A stretch of DNA of 9,641 bases from an uncultured Veillonella sp. (GTDB lineage Bacteria > Bacillota > Negativicutes > Veillonellales > Veillonellaceae). Under the pieces are notes generated by a model, which worked only from the letters and a program-made list of their open reading frames with translations, had not been told where the DNA came from and made no database searches. How positions within the stretch are numbered: position 1 is the first letter of the stretch; the number at the start of each line of letters is the position of its first letter. The position numbers and the translations under genes are program-made. Location of the stretch: assembly GCF_937981445.1 (NCBI RefSeq), contig NZ_CALJON010000054.1, positions 1 through 9,641 of the forward strand. Reading direction: 5' to 3'. Shown in pieces: positions 1 to 6,127 of this stretch.

Positions 1-94
1 CAGTGCCAAAACGCTGCACAAGACCATCCCATTTTTTACATTCACTATGATGTCGATCCACGCTATAGGTGGATAAAAATTCGTCCTTTGTCAT
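1..94 (-). CDS. MalY/PatB-type aminotransferase (C-S lyase), N-terminal fragment
   Basis: Only the first 31 codons are in the window; the gene runs off the left edge on the minus strand. The start is ATG at 94-92, preceded by an AAAAGGAGA ribosome binding site (101-109) with about 6 nt spacing. The peptide begins MTKDEFLSTYSVDRHHSECK and continues KKWDGLVQRFGT. The 'V-D-R...S..KWD.L..RFG' pattern is the usual N-terminus of the PLP-dependent MalY/PatB cystathionine beta-lyase-like aminotransferases, which cleave C-S bonds of cystathionine or cysteine. The PLP lysine and all catalytic residues lie outside the window, so the family call rests on this short match. The exact substrate cannot be judged. 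It is transcribed divergently from the DUF3298 gene. Confidence 0.6.
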   Translation of the reverse strand, partial: MTKDEFLSTYSVDRHHSECKKWDGLVQRFGT

Positions 95-127
95 ATAGAG
101 TCTCCTTTTACTCATTACATTATAGGG

Positions 128-148
128 CCATAATTTATTATATTATGG
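128..148. promoter_or_regulatory. 7-bp inverted repeat, possible operator
   Basis: CCATAAT (128-134) and ATTATGG (142-148) are perfect inverted arms around a 7-nt spacer. The repeat lies 34 bp upstream of the minus-strand aminotransferase start. A TATAAT on the minus strand (124-119) sits beside it, so a bound protein would cover the region just upstream of that -10. I do not see a good -35 at 17 bp. Whether this is an operator is inference. Confidence 0.3.
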
Positions 149-191
149 GGATTAAATGATTACATTACAGTAGTATAAAGTATATAGCCTC

Positions 192-200
192 ATTATAGCA
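192..200 (-). promoter_or_regulatory. Extended -10 promoter candidate for the left-edge aminotransferase
   Basis: On the minus strand the sequence TGCTATAAT matches the extended -10 form TGnTATAAT. No convincing -35 hexamer is visible at 16-18 bp. It would give a leader of about 90 nt before the start at 94. A second TATAAT at 124-119 is an alternative. Confidence 0.3.
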
Positions 201-282
201 TAGAATGAATCGATATAAAGTCTCAATAAAATAATTAGTTTTATACTATTTAGATTTACACCATGAAATTTTCATTCTTAAA

Positions 283-291
283 TGATATACT
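283..291 (+). promoter_or_regulatory. Extended -10 promoter candidate for the DUF3298 gene
   Basis: TGATATACT matches TGnTATAAT at all but one position and lies about 87 bp upstream of the ATG at 378. No good -35 is visible. The surrounding DNA is an AT run (TATATATATATA follows directly), so chance matches are likely. Confidence 0.25.
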
Positions 292-377
292 ATATATATA
301 TAAAATAATAATTTGGTAAAAACAATGAATCATTTGATTCTGAGTTTGAGTATTACTTATAGAGGAGGAGTTTGTGT

Positions 378-1262
378 ATGAAACGTAGATTACAACGATA
401 TATTATGGCAGCTCTAGTTGGTTCTGTTGCATTAGGTGGTGCTTGGTCAGTAGGTCAAGTGCAGGCCAATGATGTGGCTGTTGTTAAGGTTGATTCTGAA
501 GCAGCGGCAGCGGTAAAAAATGATGATGGTGATATTGTAGCTGTACAAACACCAACAGAAGCGCATGGCAATACAACTGGCGTTATGACAAAGCGCATTT
601 CCCAAGATATTGCACCAGCTACTAACAAAGCTCTTTGGACTGATACTGATGCATTAACTCGTGATGCGGATTTAATTAAAGTGCCTGATGCTGATGCATA
701 TTATCAACGATTAGCTGTGTCTGTGTCCCCTGTTGCGATTAGTGGCGACCGTCTTCACATTACTTACCCAGAAATCAAATCTGTAAGCCCTTATGTAACT
801 AAGGAAGTAAATAGTCGTATTTTAAAATATGTGCAGACATTACAAAAGAATTTAGAAAAAAATAATTTAAAAGCTGATATGAAGGAAAATCTCTACATTA
901 CCTATGATGTTGAGGCCAATGATAAGGGAATTCTTAGCATTTTTATTAAATCCTATACAATTGGTGACCAAGCAGCTAATGGCTTAAATACAGTAAAGGC
1001 CTTTACATTTAATACAACTAGCGGTAGAGTCTTAAAACTTAGTGACTTTGGTGGTGTATCTAAGGATGTACTAAATGAAGCAATCAATAGCGATGAAGAT
1101 TTGAAAATGCAATTCTTCCCAGAAAACTTGCCAATCGATAAAGTGCCTAATGAATTCTACGCAACAGAAGACCATGAACTATACATTATCTTCCAACAAG
1201 GTACCGTAGGATCCATGGCAGCTGGCACTATTTATGTACCAGTAGGTAAGAGCAAACGCTAA
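378..1262 (+). CDS. Secreted DUF3298 (RsiV C-terminal-like) domain protein
   Basis: A 294-residue exported protein. The N-terminus has a basic start (MKRRLQR), a hydrophobic stretch at residues 8-22 and a likely signal peptidase site after AQA-type residues at about 30 (VQA|ND). Residues 31-115 are Ala/Asp/Val-rich and probably flexible. From about 118 the sequence matches the DUF4163/DUF3298 fold: 'YPEIKSVSPYVTKEVNSRI', then 'GRVLKLSDFGG' (217-226), and near the end 'NEFYATEDHELYIIFQQGTVGSMAAGTIYVPV'. This domain is found in RsiV, where it senses lysozyme, and in PdaC-like cell-wall proteins. Here there is no cytoplasmic anti-sigma part and no deacetylase domain, so the role is unknown but probably envelope-related. 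ATG 378 is preferred over an in-frame TTG at 372 because AGGAGGAG (363-370) is correctly spaced for it. The gene is monocistronic and convergent with the flavoprotein gene. Confidence 0.75.
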   Translation: MKRRLQRYIMAALVGSVALGGAWSVGQVQANDVAVVKVDSEAAAAVKNDDGDIVAVQTPTEAHGNTTGVMTKRISQDIAPATNKALWTDTDALTRDADLIKVPDADAYYQRLAVSVSPVAISGDRLHITYPEIKSVSPYVTKEVNSRILKYVQTLQKNLEKNNLKADMKENLYITYDVEANDKGILSIFIKSYTIGDQAANGLNTVKAFTFNTTSGRVLKLSDFGGVSKDVLNEAINSDEDLKMQFFPENLPIDKVPNEFYATEDHELYIIFQQGTVGSMAAGTIYVPVGKSKR

Positions 1263-1312
1263 TTCGTGATAATCCATGATAATGCGTAGTGATTCATACT
1301 GTAGCAGTTTAC

Positions 1313-1336
1313 TAGTTAAGTAGCTAAGTAGCTAAT
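1313..1336. repeat. Three 8-bp tandem repeats
   Basis: TAGTTAAG, TAGCTAAG and TAGCTAAT follow one another without gaps at 1313-1336, about 50 bp after the stop of the DUF3298 gene. The pattern is visible by eye; no function is evident. Confidence 0.5.
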
Positions 1337-1357
1337 TATATAAAAAAATAAAAAATA

Positions 1358-1469
1358 AAAAAGATGTCATGACCAAGTAGTACATGTTGCCATCCATTTC
1401 GTTTAGATTCGTTTAGATTGTATGAGTCTAATGAGAAAGGGGCTGCAGAGCTAGTCATGACATCTTTTT
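1358..1469. terminator. Long nested bidirectional terminator hairpin
   Basis: AAAAAGATGTCATGAC (1358-1373) is exactly complementary to GTCATGACATCTTTTT (1454-1469). The 80 nt between the arms can fold further: TGTTGCC (1385-1391) with GGCTGCA (1441-1447, one mismatch), CC and TTTC (1394-1400) with GAAA and GG (1435-1440), and TAGATT (1414-1419) with AGTCTA (1425-1430). Both strands end in a T-run after the stem, so it can terminate the + gene (stop 1262) and the minus flavoprotein gene (stop at 1597). The great length is unusual for an intrinsic terminator. Confidence 0.7.
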
Positions 1470-1596
1470 CTTTTGGATTTTATAGGGGATTAGGGAATAA
1501 ACTCATTAATGCTTGTGCTTTAGTTAGTAATTAATTGTTTCTACTTTTGCTAGTAATTAGTTCCTTGAATTTTATTACTAATTAGTTAGTTGAACT

Positions 1597-2259
1597 TTAT
1601 TTATTAATTAATTGCGCTTTAGCCACTAAATCTTGCCCTAGTTGGAAGGCTTGGTTTAGTTCATTTTCAAAATGGGCTTCTTTATAGGCTTTTTTGTCAC
1701 TTTCTGAGAAAATGGAAGATTCAAATTTGCTATAATCATCAAATTGTACAGTATTATAGGCATATAGTTTTTCCGGTTCAACGCCGAGAATGCGATGAAC
1801 ACCAGTTTCAACAGGCAATACAACGTCTCGTAAGTGAAATTGATGACTTTGTTCTTCTGTCATATTCATGGTATAAATAAAAGTAGAAGGGATTTGTTTT
1901 CCTAATACAGAGGGATGGGACTCACTGTAAATATAATTGGAAAAAAGAAAGCGTTCAAATAAGGCTAGGATAGCGGCTGACATATTTGAAAAGTAAATGG
2001 GGGAGCCCCAAATAATGGCATCTGCAGCTTTTAATTTTTCAATAATAGGACTTAAATCATCTTTGATAATACAAGTTCCATGTTCTTTGTCCTTGCGTTT
2101 ACAATAAAAACAGCTGACACAGCCTCGATAGTGAAGCTGATAGAGGGATATTAATTCTGTAGTAGCGCCGCTCTGCTTAGCTCCTTCTAAGGCTTTATTG
2201 AGCAATTGAGCTGTGTTTTTGTTAGGTCGTGGACTTCCGTTAATAGCGATTACATTCAT
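1597..2259 (-). CDS. NADPH-dependent FMN reductase / flavodoxin-fold oxidoreductase
   Basis: A cytosolic flavoprotein of 220 residues in the NADPH-dependent FMN reductase family, which transfers electrons from NAD(P)H through bound FMN to quinones, nitro compounds, iron chelates or protein partners. The phosphate-binding loop for FMN is GSPRPNKNT (8-16). The second FMN-contact segment is WGSPIYFSNMSA (84-95). Between them are four cysteines, C47, C50, C53 and C63 (GC..C..C...........C followed by DD). This resembles the compact cluster motif of iron-sulfur flavoproteins (CX2CX2CX4-7C), but the last gap is 9 residues, so [4Fe-4S] binding is uncertain. Start: ATG at 2259-2257 with AAAGGAGT upstream (2267-2274). 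It diverges from the Crp/Fnr gene, which is a plausible regulator. The electron acceptor cannot be told from sequence. Confidence 0.85.
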   Translation of the reverse strand: MNVIAINGSPRPNKNTAQLLNKALEGAKQSGATTELISLYQLHYRGCVSCFYCKRKDKEHGTCIIKDDLSPIIEKLKAADAIIWGSPIYFSNMSAAILALFERFLFSNYIYSESHPSVLGKQIPSTFIYTMNMTEEQSHQFHLRDVVLPVETGVHRILGVEPEKLYAYNTVQFDDYSKFESSIFSESDKKAYKEAHFENELNQAFQLGQDLVAKAQLINK

Positions 2260-2280
2260 GATACAAACTCCTTTACATGC

Positions 2281-2288
2281 ATACGTAT
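2281..2288. promoter_or_regulatory. Palindrome ATACGTAT in the divergent promoter region
   Basis: A perfect 8-bp palindrome 22 bp upstream of the flavoprotein start, placed where it could overlap the -10 region of the minus-strand promoter. It could be an operator, but so short a palindrome in AT-rich DNA may be chance. Confidence 0.25.
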
Positions 2289-2325
2289 ACTTTATTTTCT
2301 TACCATATATAAGATAGAATAGTTA

Positions 2326-2354
2326 TTGAATCGTTTAGACTTTAGGTGTATTAA
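2326..2354 (+). promoter_or_regulatory. Promoter of the Crp/Fnr-family gene
   Basis: TTGAAT (2326-2331), a 17-bp spacer and TATTAA (2349-2354) form a good sigma-A-type promoter. Transcription would start near 2361, about 27 nt before the ATG at 2388. An AGTT-AA-AACT palindrome (2357-2366) flanked by TTAA at both sides (2351-2354, 2370-2373) covers the start point and could be an autoregulatory operator. Confidence 0.5.
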
Positions 2355-2387
2355 ACAGTTAAAACTAACTTAAAAAGGAAGATTACT

Positions 2388-3065
2388 ATGATATATCCTA
2401 TGTATTTTTTCTCTGAAGATTTTACAGATCTTGAACCTTTACTTGAGACGGTGCCTGTTAGGTATTGTCATTTTAAAGCAGGTGAGTATTTATGGACACC
2501 AGGGGATACTATTGAAGAGCTTCATTATATAAAATCGGGCGTAGTTCAACTGGCTATGAATCATCCATCAGGGAGGGAGCGCATTATATCCTTTCATGGA
2601 CGCAGTACGTTATTCCCTGTATTTTATGAAGGGCCAGTACAACTTGAAGACTCTTTAGAAGGTAATGTGCTTACAGATACTTATACTGTGGCGATAAAAA
2701 AAGACGATTTTTATGGAATTTTAAATCACCATCCGTCTATGAGTATGGCTGTAATTAGTTGGTATACTAAATTTGTTAATTTACTTCTTTATGAAACAGG
2801 CCATCAAGGCTATAATAATGGTTTTAATAAGCTTTGTAATATTATTTACTTATTACTGTGTCGTGATAAGTCTGAACTAGATATTACGCAAGAGCGATTA
2901 GGGCAAATTCTAGGCATGAGCCGGGTAAATATTAATCGATATCTTCGTCGTCTTAAAGACGAAGGCATCATTGAGACTCGACGGATGCGCCTTGAGGTGC
3001 TCAATAAGGATCGTCTTAAGGCCTATTGTTCAGAAACTACGCAACATATGCCTAGCTTAAGTTAG
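2388..3065 (+). CDS. Crp/Fnr-family transcriptional regulator
   Basis: A 225-residue regulator with the usual two-part layout. Residues about 20-115 form the cyclic-nucleotide-binding-like beta barrel (KAGEYLWTPGD... YIKSGVVQL...GRERIISFHG). Residues 116-140 would be the dimer helix. A winged helix-turn-helix follows at about 165-210 (DITQERLGQILGMSRVNINRYLRRLKDEGII). The phosphate-binding GE...RSA signature of true cAMP binders is absent, and the N-terminal cysteine set of Fnr is absent (Cys at 27, 150, 158, 214 only), so neither cAMP nor an Fnr-type cluster is likely. CprK-like small-molecule or redox sensing is possible but unproven. Start ATG 2388 follows AAAAAGGAAG. It diverges from the FMN reductase gene across 128 bp, which makes that gene the most likely target. 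Confidence 0.85.
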   Translation: MIYPMYFFSEDFTDLEPLLETVPVRYCHFKAGEYLWTPGDTIEELHYIKSGVVQLAMNHPSGRERIISFHGRSTLFPVFYEGPVQLEDSLEGNVLTDTYTVAIKKDDFYGILNHHPSMSMAVISWYTKFVNLLLYETGHQGYNNGFNKLCNIIYLLLCRDKSELDITQERLGQILGMSRVNINRYLRRLKDEGIIETRRMRLEVLNKDRLKAYCSETTQHMPSLS

Positions 3066-3149
3066 TAAGGTCTCTATACTCTATTCAGAGTGATTTAAGT
3101 ATACAAATAAAATAGTATGTCGTCTATAACAGTTGTTACACAAGCAAAA

Positions 3150-3207
3150 AAAAGCCCTTATGAAAGGAATCTACCATCTATGTGGATTCCTCGTCATAAG
3201 GGCTTTT
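3150..3207. terminator. Nested bidirectional terminator between crp-type gene and ychF
   Basis: Outer arms AAAAGCCCTTATGA (3150-3163) and TCATAAGGGCTTTT (3194-3207) are a perfect 14-bp stem. Inside it AGGAATC (3165-3171) pairs with GATTCCT (3185-3191), leaving a small loop. A-runs before and T-runs after serve both strands, which fits the convergent stops at 3065 (+) and 3294 (-). Confidence 0.85.
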
Positions 3208-3293
3208 AGTATGCTATAAATCTCTATGGAGTTTTTACTAAGTATCTATCAAATAAGATAAAACGATATGATATAGGTTGTTAGGCTGATTTT

Positions 3294-4400
3294 TTATACA
3301 TTAAAACGGAAATAGGTTACATCCCCATCCTTCATAACATATTCTTTACCTTCTAAGCGAACGAGACCTTTTTCTTTGGCAGCATTTTGGCTACCACAAG
3401 TTACAAGATCATCATAGGCTACGATTTCAGCACGGATAAAGCCTTTTTCAATATCGGAGTGGATTTTACCAGCTGCTTGAGGGGCCTTAGTACCTTCTAC
3501 TATAGTCCAAGCACGGGCTTCCATTTCACCTGCTGTAAAGAAGTTAATGAGACCTAGTAAGGCATAGCTTGCTTTGATTAATTTGTCTAAGCCACTTTCA
3601 GATAAGCCAAGCTCTTCTAAGAAGGCTTGGGCTTCTTCTTCGGATAATTCAGCAATTTCAGATTCAATGCGAGCAGATACAACAACTACGCCAGAACCTT
3701 CTTTGGCCGCATACTCCTCTACGCGCTTAACATATTCGTTTGCGGAGTAATCGCTGATTTCATCTTCAGAAATATTAGCTACATATAATGATTTTTTTGC
3801 TGTTAACAAGGTTAATTCTTTAAGAACTTCTAGCTCTTCTTCTTCTAGCCCTTGAGCGCGTACGGGAATGGCTTCGCCAAGTCCTTCAATAACTTTTTCT
3901 AAAATTGGAAGTTCAAGGCGTGCGTCTTTGTCACCACTTTTGGCGATTTTTTCAATTCGTTGTTTACGTTTTTCTACGGAATCAAGGTCAGCAAGACAAA
4001 GTTCTGTATTGATGATTTCAATATCTCGAATTGGGTCAATAGAGCCAGCTAAATGTGTAATATTAGGGTCATCAAAGCAGCGAACTACTTGTGCGATAGC
4101 GTCAACTTGGCGGATGTGGCTAAGGAACTTATTACCTAAGCCTTCACCTTTAGATGCACCAGCTACAAGACCGGCAATATCTACGAAACGCATGGCTGCT
4201 GGAATTACTTTTTTAGAACCATACATGTCAGCTAATTTGTAAATGCGATCATCTGGTACATCTACAACGCCCACATTTGGTTCAATAGTACAGAATGGAT
4301 AGTTAGCGGCTTCTGCGCCTGCTTTAGTAATTGCGTTAAATAAAGTACTTTTCCCTACATTAGGAAGGCCTACAATACCTACTTCAAGATTTGTGCTCAT
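3294..4400 (-). CDS. ychF: Redox-regulated ATPase YchF (Obg family)
   Basis: A 368-residue P-loop ATPase of the Obg/HflX group, full length for YchF/OLA1. The nucleotide motifs are all present: G1 GLPNVGKST (11-19), the NYPFCTIEPN switch segment (33-42), G3 DIAG (74-77) followed by KGEGLGNKFL (84-93), and the altered G4 ANISE (208-212). The NxxE in place of NKxD explains ATP rather than GTP preference in this family. Residues about 130-200 are the charged helical arm. The C-terminal TGS domain covers about 284-367 (INFFTAGEMEARAWTI...GKIHSDIEKGFIRAEIV). YchF associates with ribosomes and affects the oxidative-stress response. Start ATG 4400-4398 has an AAAGGTGG-type ribosome binding site just upstream. 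It forms its own unit. Confidence 0.97.
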   Translation of the reverse strand: MSTNLEVGIVGLPNVGKSTLFNAITKAGAEAANYPFCTIEPNVGVVDVPDDRIYKLADMYGSKKVIPAAMRFVDIAGLVAGASKGEGLGNKFLSHIRQVDAIAQVVRCFDDPNITHLAGSIDPIRDIEIINTELCLADLDSVEKRKQRIEKIAKSGDKDARLELPILEKVIEGLGEAIPVRAQGLEEEELEVLKELTLLTAKKSLYVANISEDEISDYSANEYVKRVEEYAAKEGSGVVVVSARIESEIAELSEEEAQAFLEELGLSESGLDKLIKASYALLGLINFFTAGEMEARAWTIVEGTKAPQAAGKIHSDIEKGFIRAEIVAYDDLVTCGSQNAAKEKGLVRLEGKEYVMKDGDVTYFRFNV

Positions 4401-4471
4401 AATACCACCTTTTTGAAAAATATATATTGATTTAATTTTAAACGTATTATAATCTATGATACTAACAATAT

Positions 4472-4480
4472 ATTATAACA
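4472..4480 (-). promoter_or_regulatory. Extended -10 promoter candidate for ychF
   Basis: On the minus strand TGTTATAAT is a perfect TGnTATAAT extended -10, about 72 bp upstream of the ychF ATG. No strong -35 is seen. A second TATAAT nearer the gene also lacks a partner. Confidence 0.4.
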
Positions 4481-4521
4481 TAGAAAGTCTAGCCTTGCCT
4501 TCTACTTCTTGTAAAAATAGA

Positions 4522-4566
4522 TTATAAAAAAGAATGAGCGTGCAATTCTTCGGCACTATGAGTTGA
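4522..4566 (-). pseudogene. Duplicated 3'-end remnant of ddh
   Basis: On the minus strand this segment reads V-S-T-H-S-A-E-E-L-H-A-H-S-F-L-stop, almost the same as the end of the intact ddh (I-S-S-H-S-A-E-E-L-R-A-H-S-L-stop). At DNA level, 4531-4562 and 4771-4802 match at 30 of 32 positions, 240 bp apart in direct orientation. Upstream of the match the reading frame meets TAA after two codons (at about 4571), and no more ddh-like sequence is seen. It has no start or ribosome binding site. It is either the leftover end of an older ddh copy that was replaced or lost, or one end of a direct-repeat-flanked insertion. Confidence 0.75.
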
Positions 4567-4658
4567 AACGGGTTAGTAGATAAAAATGAATTTGTAAATT
4601 AAAACGAAGTTTTATATTCAAAAGAATGTGTAAATTTAAAATAGCTTGTAAGTTACAA

Positions 4659-4709
4659 AAGAGGTTGTAAGCAAAAGGGCCATGTGGCCACATAGTGTTA
4701 CAACCTCTT
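4659..4709 (-). terminator. Nested hairpin terminator after ddh
   Basis: AAGAGGTTGTAA (4659-4670) and TTACAACCTCTT (4698-4709) form a perfect 12-bp stem. Inside it GGCC-ATGT-GGCC (4678-4689) makes a second hairpin. It lies 56 bp after the ddh stop and on the minus strand ends in TTTT. The T-run is short, so termination may be incomplete. TTACAA at 4653-4658 is a competing partner for the left arm. Confidence 0.65.
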
Positions 4710-4764
4710 ATTATATGTTTTAATTTTTTATATGTTTTGACTTTTTATTTGTCTTAACTTTTTA

Positions 4765-5739
4765 TTATAAAGAATGAGCGCGCAATTCTTCAGCACTATG
4801 AGAGGAAATCCAAGCTGGTGGAATATCGAATACAGTGAAGGCGCCTTTACCACCATGTTGAGCTAGGCGATAAATACCACGAGCATAGGCTGTTAGTACA
4901 GAGCCAGTGAATTCAGGATTGCTATCGAGTTTTAAGGAATATTCCACTACATGGCGCGTGCCTTTAGTGCTTTCGCCGCTGCGAAGAACAAAACCACCAT
5001 GAGGAATGCCTTTATGGTTTTTATCTAATTCGTCTTGGGAAATGAAGTTTACAATGGTTTCATAGCCAACGAAATAATTTTCCATAGTTTTAATTTCGTT
5101 TTCGATTTTTTCCTTGTCAGCTCCTTCTGCCGCTACTACATAGCATTCACGGATGTGACCATCTTGAGCCGATACATCAGGTGTACCGCCATTGCGGATT
5201 TCATCTAAATACTGCTCACGAGGTACAGTATATTGGCGAGCGTCTACTACACCATCAATGCGACGAATAGCGTCAGAGTGACCTTGGCTTACGCCGCGAC
5301 CCCAAAATGTATAGGATTTGCCTTCTGGTAAAATGCTTTCTGCAAATACGCGTTGTAAGGAGAACATGCCAGGATCCCAACCACAGGAGATAAGGCCAGC
5401 ATGACCACCTTCTTTAGCGGCTTTGTCTACATTAGCAAAATGTTCAGGAATACGTGCATGTGTATCAAAGCTGTCAATTACATTGAAGTTTTTTACTACC
5501 ATAGGAGTTTGGTCAATAAGATCTGTGGCAGAACCACCACAAAGGACCATAACATCTACTTTTCCTTTAAAGCTTTCTAATTCGTCCATGGAGTAGCTTG
5601 GTACACCACTTACTGTTTTAATGCCAGAACGGCGAGAGAATACACCGACTAGTTCCATATCTTTTTGCAATTGTACAGATGCTTCAACGCCGCGACCAAG
5701 ATTACCGTAGCCAACGATACCAATTCTAATTTTGCTCAT
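4765..5739 (-). CDS. ddh: meso-diaminopimelate dehydrogenase
   Basis: NADP-dependent meso-diaminopimelate D-dehydrogenase (EC 1.4.1.16). It makes meso-DAP in one step from L-tetrahydrodipicolinate, ammonia and NADPH, supplying lysine synthesis and peptidoglycan. The 324-residue length is typical. The Rossmann dinucleotide loop is GYGNLG (10-15), followed by the phosphate-contact FSRR (34-37) and CGGSATD (67-73). Substrate-side segments are DSFDTH (89-94), CGWDPGM (119-125) and WGRGVSQGHSDAIRRIDGV (146-164), all characteristic of Ddh rather than of dihydrodipicolinate reductase. Start ATG 5739-5737 follows AGGAGG (5752-5747) at 7 nt. It is a single-gene unit, ending at a hairpin 56 bp beyond the stop. 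The last codons are repeated 240 bp downstream. Confidence 0.96.
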   Translation of the reverse strand: MSKIRIGIVGYGNLGRGVEASVQLQKDMELVGVFSRRSGIKTVSGVPSYSMDELESFKGKVDVMVLCGGSATDLIDQTPMVVKNFNVIDSFDTHARIPEHFANVDKAAKEGGHAGLISCGWDPGMFSLQRVFAESILPEGKSYTFWGRGVSQGHSDAIRRIDGVVDARQYTVPREQYLDEIRNGGTPDVSAQDGHIRECYVVAAEGADKEKIENEIKTMENYFVGYETIVNFISQDELDKNHKGIPHGGFVLRSGESTKGTRHVVEYSLKLDSNPEFTGSVLTAYARGIYRLAQHGGKGAFTVFDIPPAWISSHSAEELRAHSL

Positions 5740-5853
5740 ACAAAAACCTCCTATATTATATGTTACATTTTAAATATATAATACTTTAAAAATAGCTATA
5801 AAGTAGCAGTTTTACTTAATAGATACGGTTATTTTAAAGTATATAAATACAAG

Positions 5854-5873
5854 ATTAAGTCATTTAACTTAAT
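5854..5873. promoter_or_regulatory. Inverted repeat ATTAAGT-N6-ACTTAAT
   Basis: Perfect 7-bp arms (5854-5860 and 5867-5873) with a 6-nt centre, ending exactly where the -35 of the next promoter candidate begins. It lies 114 bp upstream of the ddh start. It could be an operator for either direction; this is inference. Confidence 0.3.
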
Positions 5874-5901
5874 TGATATAATTTATCTATTTAAGTATAC
5901 A
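5873..5901 (+). promoter_or_regulatory. Rightward promoter candidate with no nearby gene
   Basis: TTGATA (5873-5878), a 17-bp spacer and TATACA (5896-5901) are a good sigma-A match on the + strand. Transcription from about 5908 would have no reading frame before rpsF, 330 bp away. It may be an upstream rpsF promoter, drive a small RNA, or be a chance match in AT-rich DNA. Confidence 0.4.
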
Positions 5902-5977
5902 GCCTGGAGGGCGTGTTGTATAGAGTGTGAAGTAAAATTTCTATAGAATATTTTGGTAAAATAGTGTGGATATTATA

Positions 5978-6019
5978 ATTTAGAGTATGTAATTTAGATT
6001 ATGTAACTTAGGTTATGTA
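5978..6019. repeat. Three 14-bp tandem repeats
   Basis: ATTTAGAGTATGTA (5978-5991), ATTTAGATTATGTA (5992-6005) and ACTTAGGTTATGTA (6006-6019) are contiguous, with a partial fourth unit to about 6030. The copies differ at one to four positions. Confidence 0.65.
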
Positions 6020-6127
6020 ATTTTAGATTGCGGTTTAAGAAAATACTATAGAAAAAGAAGTAAGCGTTAACATAATTTAAAATACCTTGCAATAATGTCA
6101 AAAAAAGATTTTTCATCATAATATGCC

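Larger units (their letters stand above)
1263..1596. other. 334-bp intergenic region between convergent genes
   Basis: It holds short 8-bp repeats, the long nested terminator hairpin at 1358-1469, and then AT-rich DNA (1500-1596) with several scattered copies of TAGTAATTA/ACTAATTA. These include a TAGTAAT (1551-1557) / ATTACTA (1574-1580) inverted pair. I find no gene in it. Confidence 0.6.
4401..4764. other. 364-bp intergenic region between ddh and ychF
   Basis: Reading along the minus strand it holds the ddh terminator hairpin (4709-4659), a degraded second copy of the ddh 3' end (about 4572-4522) and the ychF promoter region (4480-4401). The stretch 4573-4645 is AT-rich with no recognisable gene. 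Confidence 0.6.

Noticed and set aside
372..377. TTG start two codons upstream for the DUF3298 gene
   Set aside because: The ribosome binding site AGGAGGAG ends at 370, leaving one base before TTG 372, whereas ATG 378 has normal spacing and begins a typical signal peptide.
3868..4242. 124-codon open frame on the + strand inside ychF
   Set aside because: It is antisense to the fully conserved ychF, Ser/Arg-rich, matches no family I know, and has no ribosome binding site.
5906..5930. Leader peptide after GGAGG at 5906-5910 (GTG at 5913, five codons)
   Set aside because: The spacing is only 2 nt, the frame is five codons, and no attenuator follows.
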